A stretch of DNA of 64,000 nucleotides from Aquila chrysaetos chrysaetos (taxonomy: Eukaryota; Chordata; Aves; Accipitriformes; Accipitridae), in assembly GCF_900496995.4 (NCBI RefSeq), contig NC_044029.1, positions 17,050,001 to 17,114,000 on the forward strand, in the 5' to 3' direction. Position numbers and translations under genes: made by a program. The notes beneath the pieces are model-generated. The model worked only from the letters and a program-made list of their open reading frames with translations, ran no database searches and had not been told where the DNA came from. Below are positions 44,101 through 52,682 of the stretch, in pieces (position 1 is the stretch's first letter; every line of letters begins with the position of its first letter).

Positions 44101-45949
44101 AAGACTCGGGACCCTTCAGTTGGCCCGTGAAGATTCTTCGTCCACTCTGAAGCTTTTTATTCACTTGCAGTGATCCAACTAAGGCAGGAGGTGGCTTTTC
44201 AAAACTGCACCAAATGAATAATAAATGTGCGAAACAAGACAACGTTGGACTATAAAATTATTTGAAGGGAAAATAATAGGACTTTATTCCAGAGATACTA
44301 GTAACGAGGAATTCCCTTTTTTTAAATAATTTGTTAAAACTATTAGTGTTTGTTAAAACTATTACTTCAAACTAAATTAACAATTCTGTGGGGCTTGCAG
44401 GCCCAGGCTAAAAAAGAATACAGACTTTAGGTTTGGGTTTTTTTCTGGAATCAATACCAACACAAAATTGCCATCATCCTAGAGAGTTTTATTCCCTATC
44501 ATTAGTCTGACATCTACTACCAATCTCTCCACGTGTATGTATGAATACTGCACTGGTCAGCACTGTTATGCCTGAAATTCACTTGTTTAAAAAAGTGTTT
44601 CTATTTTCCAGTTTTATATGAGAAACACAACTTCTCCTGCATATGAAATTAAGTAGCATGCTTTATATGCTCCTGCAGGATGAAAAGTATAAAAGAAGTT
44701 TTGAAAGCACAGGTATTTCCCAACAAGCACAAGTATGCTATTAAACTTTAAAATTTAGCAGGGGAACATACATGAACGGTTCTGGATCAATGGGAGATGG
44801 TAAAAAGTAAATGCTAGCAAAAATCACAAGGACTGCAGCTGGAAACCCCCACGCTGGGAACCTGGGAGGAAAAGAAAACAATTGTATATCATGCACATAC
44901 AGGAGGAGGGCAGGAAGGGAAAAAGAAGAGCCAATTTTTTTTTTTCCCAAAAGTTAAAAAATTTCAGTACTAAAAGTTAAGACTGAAGGAAGACAAAGCA
45001 GACTGCAACAACCTGGCAATCCCTGCCATGTAGAGGAGTGGCCCTGCTGCTCCACAGGCAGTACTGCTGTCTTGCTCGTCTCCACGCTGGAGCTCCTTCA
45101 GTCTCCGGACAGGTGATCCAGTCAAAAGCCACAAGGTTTCTTTTGCCAAGTTGTGTTTCTAGTAGTACATAACTGCTGTAGGCAGAGACCCAAGCCCAGT
45201 TACTTGTGTGGTGAGCAACTTTGATGACTCTAGTATCTTTAAGGCCTTTTACCAACCTTACCCCAGCTGAGTATTGGAGTATTTGCTATTAATGGGTTTT
45301 ACCAAGTGCATACATAGTCATAATATGGTTGTTGCACACATAAAGCTATGAGGTCTCACATGAATCGACTTTCAAGGAACTGGTCAAACCATTATCTCCT
45401 CCACTGCAGGGCTGCAATGCCCAGGGAAGAGCAACAGAGAGACCAAAGCGACCACCAAAGTACCAATTCAATTAGGGAGGATTAAACCGTTTTTAAGAAA
45501 CACAAAATAAGTAGCCAGAAAATTAAATGTACTTGTTGCCAGAGAAAACCACTAAAATGCCTTTAAAGATAAAAAGGGGCAAAAGGCACTTGCTGAGAAG
45601 GGAGGACCTGAGGATCACCTCCAGCCCAGGACACTTCCTCGCTGTATTCACCTCGTGTTTCTGCAGGAGTTTTTTTTATAGGAAGAAACCACTCGACCGT
45701 GGGCTTTCCCACCCAACTACGGCGGGACAGCACCCACTGCGAGCCCGCGGCTGCGCTCCCTCTACGGCGGAATCGGGTCCCTGAGGGCACAAGAAAGCCC
45801 CGCTCCGGCCCTGCCCGCCGTCTTCCCGAGGCAGAACATGGCGGGCCCGCTGCCCTCGGCTCTCTCCGCATCCCCCACCGCTGCCCTCCCGGGGGAGACC
45901 TCTCCTCACCCACCGCCGCCGGCCCTCCCACGGAGCCCACCGCTTACAT
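35173..45949 (-). CDS. APMAP-like membrane beta-propeller protein (strictosidine-synthase-like family)
   Basis: It encodes a homologue of adipocyte plasma membrane-associated protein, a type II membrane protein with a six-bladed propeller and reported arylesterase activity. Coding exons, 5' to 3': 45948-45949 (AT of a split ATG), 44772-44861, 44083-44204, 40639-40737, 39048-39197, 38505-38617, 37116-37276, 36190-36385 and 35173-35370. They sum to 1131 nt, 376 aa (human APMAP 416). All junctions keep frame; the third intron has a GC donor. Features: membrane anchor FPAAVLVIFASIYFL (about residues 7-21), SPIDPEPF, ICGRPHGVR, IYFTDSSSKW, GLYMANGIALSPYEDYILIAET, LPGYPDNIR and the end HDPDG...HDGKLYLG. 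Clearly APMAP family but diverged, so I give no symbol. The human gene is on another chromosome (20); this is probably a paralogue. The N-terminus is uncertain. Confidence 0.88.
35371..44771 (-). other. APMAP-like introns
   Basis: Introns, in coordinate order: 35371-36189, 36386-37115, 37277-38504, 38618-39047, 39198-40638, 40738-44082 and 44205-44771. The longest (40738-44082) contains a possible short CR1 relic near 42760-42824. The intron 37277-38504 has a second AG 14 nt upstream of the used acceptor. No other genes were seen. Confidence 0.75.
42760..42824 (+). mobile_element. Possible degraded CR1 3' end
   Basis: AGCTAGGTCCCTTCCAGGCC followed by TATGCTGCTATGAC resembles the avian CR1 3' end (GGTCCCTTCCAACC then TCTATGATTCTATGA). 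The match is short and decayed. Confidence 0.35.
44772..44861 (-). CDS. APMAP-like membrane-anchor exon
   Basis: It is 90 nt with a pyrimidine-rich acceptor (TTTTCTTTTCCTCCCAG) and a GTATGT donor. It encodes the only hydrophobic segment, followed by PSPIDPEPF, which parallels the human juxtamembrane ESPIDPQPL. It begins one base into a codon, so the first codon here depends on exon 1. Confidence 0.9.
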
Positions 45950-46150
45950 GGCGTCGCGGCGAGCGGCCTCCGCCTCGGAGGACGGCTCGGCGGTGGGCGG
46001 GCGGACGCCCGCCCACCGCCGAGCCGTCCTCCGAGGCGGGAGACCGCCCGCCCTCCTCAGAGAGGAGGCGGCCCCGGCGGCGGGAATTGCCTCAGCGCCG
46101 CCCGGGCGGGAAACGGGAGCGGCTCCTCCTCCGGCGGAGGGGCGGAGTGT
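45690..46150. promoter_or_regulatory. CpG island at the APMAP-like promoter
   Basis: About 460 bp is CpG-rich in an otherwise AT-rich region, covering the first donor of the APMAP-like gene. TTTCCCGCCC on the minus strand (near 46102-46112) is E2F-like. It contains the 45970-46039 palindrome. The plus strand also has an open frame from ATG 45948 to about 46157, with no downstream exon to join. Confidence 0.75.
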
Positions 46151-46157
46151 GAGGTAA
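45948..46157 (-). CDS. APMAP-like exon 1 (start codon uncertain)
   Basis: A good donor (AT|GTAAGC at 45947/45948) lies in the CpG island. In the phase needed by exon 2 the frame is open back to about 46157 with no stop but also no ATG. The only in-frame ATG is the one formed across the junction (AT from here, G from 44861). Just before it the frame reads EAEAARRDA, a plausible cytosolic tail ahead of a signal anchor. Human APMAP has a longer cytosolic tail, so the true start may be missing or mis-assembled here, close to the palindrome. Confidence 0.45.
45970..46039. repeat. 34-bp perfect inverted repeat with 2-nt spacer
   Basis: The left arm 45970-46003 is the exact reverse complement of the right arm 46006-46039; the spacer is GA (46004-46005). 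The arms are about 80% GC. Pairing stops at 45969/46040. It could form a stable hairpin or cruciform. It may be real or a fold-back assembly error in a GC-rich region. Confidence 0.95.
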
Positions 46158-46480
46158 ATGTGGGAAAGAGAAGGTAAACTTCAAGGTATGTGCGTCAATT
46201 TCAAATGTTGGGAATTTTTTTTTTCTTGTATTTGAGAAAAGCCGATTGGTTTAGTTCTCCTGTATTACTCTTTACGAAAATCAGGAGACAAAATTACAAA
46301 ATGTATACAAGTATGACTGGAACACATACACTGAAATGTATCTGTTGTTCTAGGCAAACCTTAACTTATGCTTAGGGCAAGCTGCACCTCCCCGCACGAT
46401 TCATTGCGACGAGGAAGTCTCGTTCGGCACCAAAGCGATCAAAACAACAGAAAAAAAAATAAACACACATCGCATAACTA
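46158..46480. other. Short spacer between RASSF3 3' end and APMAP-like promoter
   Basis: About 320 bp, with no gene recognised. It separates two genes on the same (minus) strand. T- and GT-rich sequence on the minus strand near 46440-46475 could be the downstream element of the distal RASSF3 poly(A) site. Confidence 0.6.
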
Positions 46481-49240
46481 AGTATTGCCAACTTCAACTT
46501 TAATAATGGAACCATCACTTTTTGCCATTTCAGTAATAACTTTAAGGGGAATAAAAACTTCCCTACAAAAATAAAACTAAGCTTGTCAAAATTATAAATA
46601 GTTTAAATGTTTGTTTTTAAAGACATACATTTGAATGTTTCCCTGCATTCCCCTTCCCCCTCACCCATATCATTTAATCATTCTGGTACCATCATATAAT
46701 TAAATGAAAAGAGTTTTGCAACAAAAGCTCTGACAGTTCAATTTGATGCAAAAATTTAAAAAAGAGAAAAACTGACGCCATGGCCATTTCCTTTAAATTA
46801 AAGCTGTTGTAATCGCCAGTGTGTAAAAAAAAAAAAAAAAAAGAAAGAAAAAATAACCCCACACATGACATCTTACAATAATTAACCATGGACTAAGACA
46901 AAATTAAAATATAAGTTTATTTTGGTCCCCCACCCCCACCCCCTTCACCCCAAATCAAGACTCATAGTGCATACAACACTGATTGAGGTTTTTGGCTGAA
47001 GTAAATGCAGATGCGCCTACTTAAAAGACTGATAGTTTAGTTCAAGTAAAAACAAAGTTCACATATTTTTATACTCCACTTTTAAACTCAAACAGTGTTT
47101 AAATCTGAGCAACAAATGGTTCAATATTGACAGCGATTATGTAATGATTATACAGTTATGGGCAGATACGTAAATTAAGTAGATGTTAACAGAATACCCA
47201 CCGACATGCTGCTGCATTCATAGAAAAACAAATTGTAACAAAACATAAAAGCATTCCCTGAACCATTATAAAGTGTCTCACTTGAGGATAATGTTACTAA
47301 CTTGCACATGCACTACAATGTTACATGTGAAATTAAAGAACAAACAAGATATGCCTTATATATACTTTATGGTTAGTCCTACCCTTAATTTCTCTTAACA
47401 CTTTAAAACATTATGATTGTCTCATTAAGCTTGCAAATTCTTTTTACCAAAAAAAAACCTGTGAAGACGTTAAAAAAAAAAAGTCTTACTAAGGAAAGGA
47501 AACAAAGGCACATTTACATCAAATTAAGGGGAAGAACAGAAGCATCTTGGAGTTTCACACAGTATCCATTAGATGTCACCAAAGTTTTAACAATTCCTTG
47601 GGAATTTAAAACAAACACCCTAAGAGTGGAGGGAAAAAAACAAAACCAACTTCTGCTGCCCTTAAACTGTTAGCACTCCTCCACCTCCCCACTCCCTCAC
47701 CCCCAATATATAGCTCATTTCCTCTCTGGCATGACGATGACTAAAGTATCAGTTACTCAAATCTGCCTCATGCTTGTATTGCACACCCACTTCTTTGGTT
47801 TCCTTTGAACGTGCTTTTTTTTAGATAAATAACTCTGAAAGAACAACAATTATATTTACAGTAAAGTAAAAAGTTTTCTTGCTACATTTTTCCTACTTTT
47901 AAATCAAGTAAATCAGCAGTCTGCAGAATTTGGTAATCAGTTTTTCAATTAAGAATTTAAAAACCATAAGGAAAAAAACTCTCTGAATTACTAAAAGCAA
48001 GAGTTACTAAGCTCAGTCACCAACACAGCCAAGAAATATTAATTTTCTGCTAAGCTGGAAACATGAATAAGAAATTCTACTTTCTTTGCCTGACTGAGCC
48101 TTTAACAAACAAAGAAGCAGAGGAAGCTGTTTTTGTCTTTCAGATATAATTCAAAATTATCCAGCCTAAAAACCAATTGCTGAGCCAGAGGAAAGATCTG
48201 ACTTACAATAAAGACCAAATGCATCTGTAGTTACAGCTTATGTCTAAACACTTGCTAGATGGGTATTTCTCACAGAGTTATCCAAGACATTGACCACTCT
48301 TCAGAATTCAAGTAAGCAGCTTTTTAGCTTTGCTGCACTTTTTGCTATGCATTTATGGAACCAGCTTGTCCAGTAATGGCTTATATGTGCAGCTCCATTT
48401 CCATTCTTATTTAGCTTTTGCCTCTCATTCCTTCCCATTATTTCTATTATCTTTATTTCTTTTCCAGTGTGGATTTATGCAGTTAAAAAAACCATAAAAC
48501 TTATTCACAATATTATAACATCCTAAAACTTTAATCTTGTAGAATTAGTATTTTAACTTTCCTCTGTATAAATACTATTTCCATTTAAAACCGGTCCTCC
48601 TCTGTCAGCTGTTAAGAGTTCTCCTCCCTCAACTCTTACCTTCTTTTCAACTTTCTCTTTACCTTCTCCAGAAAGACCACTTTAAAGCCTTCCACAAATT
48701 TCACAGAACAAACCACAAGATCTCATATGCCTTCCATCTATAACAGTTCTCTCACAAATTATACAGTAACTATTTGAAAACAGAAAGGTAGTGCAAATCA
48801 ATTTCATCTCAAAGATAGTGCTCCAACTAATTCTTGTCCAGACCGTTTTATTCATTTTTTTAAACCCATCAATTTGCACACCCTTACTTGTAAAGCTACC
48901 ATTAAAGCAAAGAAAAAAAAAAAAAATCTTATTTCATAGCATCCTAGAAAATTGATTACAGTTTCACAGCTTGCACCAAGATAACTTGGAAAACTCTCTA
49001 GGCACAGAGAGGTTTGCAAACTGCTGTACAAACATGCAGAATCCCTTACTTGTGGGTGCAAGATGCTAAGTGACCTGGCTTATGGAACTAAGTCTATAGC
49101 AAAATTCAGGTACCCTGGCATCACAAAACAGTCTTCCGAATAAAGAAAACTACTCTCTGCTGCTCTTTGTACGTTGGGTTTGGCATGCTATATTGACATT
49201 TGGTAGCGTGCGTTTTTCCTGAGTGTCCTTTGGCCCCCTT
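46481..49240 (-). other. RASSF3: RASSF3 3' UTR
   Basis: About 2.7 kb of AT-rich sequence follows the stop codon. Minus-strand poly(A) hexamers: AATAAA at 46917-46922, preceded by a G-quadruplex motif (46927-46951), and ATTAAA at 46499-46504 near the end. GT/T-rich sequence lies past each. An A18 run is at about 46807-46824. End points are inferred. Confidence 0.65.
46917..46922 (-). terminator. RASSF3: RASSF3 proximal poly(A) signal
   Basis: This is AATAAA in the sense direction, with a U/GU-rich stretch (ATGTGTGGGGTTATTTTTTC) about 45 nt beyond. Together they make a well-formed site. The four-tract G-rich motif ends 4 nt before the hexamer. Confidence 0.6.
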
Positions 49241-49390
49241 TTAACCAGGTTTCCACACCCCACCAAGGGCTTCTTCAAGTTTGTCTCTGTAGGCTGCATA
49301 ACGCTTCCTTAAGATTTGCAGTTGCTCATTTTCCTCTTTGTCCAGTATACGCAAGAAGTTTTGCAGTTCAGGAATACTAAAAGCTTCCCA
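49241..49390 (-). CDS. RASSF3: RASSF3 last exon (SARAH domain)
   Basis: It encodes 49 residues then TAA. The amphipathic helix with heptad-spaced Leu (ELQNFLRILDKEENEQLQIL) is the SARAH dimerisation helix. The end KPG replaces the human KPD. Confidence 0.95.
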   Translation of the reverse strand, partial: WEAFSIPELQNFLRILDKEENEQLQILRKRYAAYRDKLEEALGGVWKPG

Positions 49391-52300
49391 CTGGAAAGAG
49401 AAAAAGAGAAAAGGGCGGATGAGATGAACAGAAAATACACAAGTAATTTATATGTACTGTATTTTTAAAGAAAACCTCAGACACAAAACAATTTCAAACT
49501 GAAACAGTATTGGGCACCCTCCTTGCAAATCTTAAGAGATCTGAAAACATTTTACTCTTTTAAACTGTTTTTTTGTTCTGCAAGTAACAACGGATCAGTC
49601 TAACCACAGATGAAATGTTTACAAAAGGCACAAAGTAAATAGAACAAGAAAAAAAAAAAAAAGCCCTGCTTCCAAAAAATGGATCATCTTGCCAGCACAG
49701 ATCAAACAGAAGCCCACTCATCCATGAAGTTAAACACACACACAACCCGCATGGGCATTACATACCATGACTTCTCCAGTTTCATGCTCACGTAGAACAA
49801 AACTGAGCATTTCTGTTCTGGGGCCTGCCACCAAACGCAGGTAGAGGGGATGTTCCCGGTCTGACAGCTTGCATGTATAAACTGCATGAGAAGAAATCAC
49901 GATATTATCATCTTTACTAATGATGCTTCAAGTGCTTTGAATGATTAACACAGGCTAATGTTAGAAAATTTCAGATATGCGTGTGTAGCCACAAAATTTA
50001 CACATTCTACATACTGTCTACATATTAGTCTACATACTGGTTTTGAGCAAATGAGTTTTAGGGAGAAGCTGAGCAGATGACTGATGGTAAGAGTGCAACA
50101 CTACATTCACACAGGAAAGAAATGGCCTCTAGTCAACACAGTATACCATCTGCATACATGCAGGGGAAAAAGCACAAGAAAAAAAATACAACACAGCTCT
50201 ATTGCTATAACTAAGCATTTAAGACATCAGAGCTGTGGTATCACCATTCTGATACCTCTTCTATTTAAAATCTCATACATAAAGTCTAAGAAACAACTCT
50301 GCCTGCCTGACACAGTTGGTGTGGCTGACAGCCAGAAACATCTGAACTCCTGAAACTGCTCTCAATGTCCACAGAAGGCGGCAGATTCTAAGTGCAAGAA
50401 CACAACATTGGCAAAACATACTTTTCACTAAAAATACCTTTTGCATCTTCTGGTATTTCCAAACACAACATACAACAAACTTTCTAAGGGCAGTCATTGC
50501 ACTGGGAGAGCCATGTGCACTAATTAACACACACAAACACAATGCACATGCCCATGATGCTCATCACCTTGAGAGCTGTCTGCCAGTGCAAGGACTTCAG
50601 GTATCACAGACACCAAGGTTTCTCTTTTTAAAAATCTGTCCTGTAATTTAATCTCACAAATCTGCAGTGTATCAGGCTAGCTGAAACGTGGAGCCTGATA
50701 AGGGGGCATATTAAATATAATATAACAGACTACAAGGCACAGGAGATCTGTGTGGATGGTTTAGTAGGTTCTTATGTGAATTATCCTGAAATATCCCCAA
50801 ATAATTTACTCTCTTACACATGCTACTTTTCGTAAGGAAAAAAGACAAGAGAGCAAGATTGTCACCTCCATTTATGAGTTCTTCCACCCTGCTTATTTCA
50901 AGTACTCCTACAGCACAACTCCCTCCCCAAACCCCTTCACTACCAAAATGTCACAAGCCTAACTTATACCTTGGTCTTCCTTGTGACAGCGTTTATAAAG
51001 TGCAAACTTTGCAGGGTTGTCAGCCACGAAAAACTTTTTGAGCAAGGCCTCAATAACTTCACGAACAGTATTGGTGCTGCTGATGTGAAGGGTATTCACG
51101 CAGCCATCCGGCAAGTAAAAAGCAGTTTCGTTATTGCTGTGAGCACACCTCCCCTGGCTCTGGGAGGACTGCACAGTGATCGGTCTGCATAGTTCCATCT
51201 GAACTTTGATGAAGCCAGTGTAAATCCCATTCGCGTTCTGCAACAGGAGGAAAGTATCGGACTGTTAAAGTTAGTAATGACCAGTTGTGACACATTAGTG
51301 GATTATTAATTAGCAGATTAAAATGGTCATAGTGAACACAATTTAATACCTGATGTCTCATAGGAAAGATATTGTTTCAATAATTCAGACATTTAGTCTT
51401 TTTGGTATATCTGCTGAATATTAATTTTTTTTCTTAATAATAACTACTGAATTCTAGGAGAATTAGCATCTCTTTAAGCAAAAGGTACTACAAACTAGTG
51501 GTAAGTTTTCATATTAGGAGAGAACTATGAAGTGAAAGAGACCACTAACATGCATCTTTAACAATAGATTTTATGCAGAAATACAGAAATTATCTCCCAC
51601 ATTTTAGCTGTGCTTGTGAAAATAGCCTAGGGCATTTAGATCCTCAAGTCCTGTTGCAATTAAAAAAGAACCAGAATAAATGCCAGTCTAATCAACATTT
51701 CAAATTATTTATTCCAGTTGCTTCTGAAAGACAGAATAGCAAAATTGATCAAACCTTACTGAGCTAGAAAACTTCAGCCAATCTAGTTTTAGGCATAGTA
51801 AGTCCTGACCCACATGCAGACATATAACAAAAATCTTCTTAGTACACAGTTGTACTTACATGGTTTAAGGATATAATGGAATTTCAAAATTTCCATATAC
51901 TATACGCCCATAGGAATACATAATATATCAAAAAATCTGGACAATGCAATGACTGAGTAACAGCTTGCTAGGCAGATAGATGTGAATTTTAATAAAACGG
52001 TCTGCAGTAGGCTGGACTGAGCCTTAGACCTGGTCTACAGTCCTTGGAAATGAAAAGTCTATATGCATTGTCTATGTTGTCTGTGTTATGGGGCTGGGGG
52101 GAAGGAAGTCTCCTCATGCTGAAAACCTGTATGACTACTCTGAAAATTAAGTCTCCTATAATAAATATTGTGTGTATTAACTTTTCTCATTGGTTGAGCA
52201 TCTTTATCAGAGAGATACCTGACAAAAAATTATCTACACAAAAAAGATGTATTTTATCTTCGTGTTTACCAGTTGAGGGTTTTCATCTGGCAAATTTACA

Positions 52301-52682
52301 TCTTAGTGTCAACTGAGCATTTATCTTAAACATGTTTCAAATGACATATACATTTGTTTCTACTAGTTTGTTTCAATCCATGTAAAAAAGCTACACAGAT
52401 AAAAACATTTCAGATGTGAGATTCAACTTCCAGATTTAAGAAACAGCCTCTTAGAAAGTCATTAAAACAGACAGTTTCATATACAGGATGCTAAGAAAAT
52501 GATTCACAATGCACTACAAAGTTAAAGTTCAATTGCTCCTATTAAAAATTACAGGAATCCTATGCAAAACTTACCAAGGTCATCTTTAATTTATCAGTGA
52601 CAGATGAATTATAGCTTTGTATCTTCTCTTTAACTTCTTCTTTACTGAGACAAACATGAGGCTCGCTCTCCTTCTGAACATC
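49241..52682 (-). CDS. RASSF3: RASSF3, Ras-association domain family member 3 (last four coding exons)
   Basis: RASSF3 is a small C-type RASSF adaptor with a Ras-association (RA) domain and a C-terminal SARAH helix that pairs with MST/Hippo-type kinases; it is reported as a tumour suppressor acting through p53. Coding exons, 5' to 3': 52575-52682 (36 codons), 50970-51237 (268 nt), 49766-49881 (116 nt) and 49241-49390 (50 codons with TAA). They give 213 residues in frame. The RA domain has TLHISSTNTVREVIEALLKK and KFALYKRCHKEDQ, then YTCKLSDREHPLYLRLVAGP. The SARAH segment runs from WEAFSIPELQNFLRIL to WKPG. The start exon (human MSSGYSSLEED...) is not in the window, so the CDS is 5'-partial. 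The exon before SARAH ends GEVM, as in RASSF1/5 (GEVN/GEVE). Confidence 0.96.
50970..51237 (-). CDS. RASSF3: RASSF3 RA-domain exon
   Basis: It encodes NANGIYTGFIKVQMEL, a Ser/Gln-rich linker, then AFYLPDGCVNTLHISS and the RA core up to KEDQ, plus one base of the next Val codon. The FYLP segment matches RASSF1 and RASSF5. Confidence 0.95.

Noticed and set aside
45948-46157. Plus-strand open frame starting MASRRAASASEDGS in the APMAP-like CpG island
   Set aside because: It looks like a plausible N-terminus, but there is no plus-strand gene downstream to join. The palindrome makes both strands look alike here. It would only matter if this segment is inverted in the assembly.
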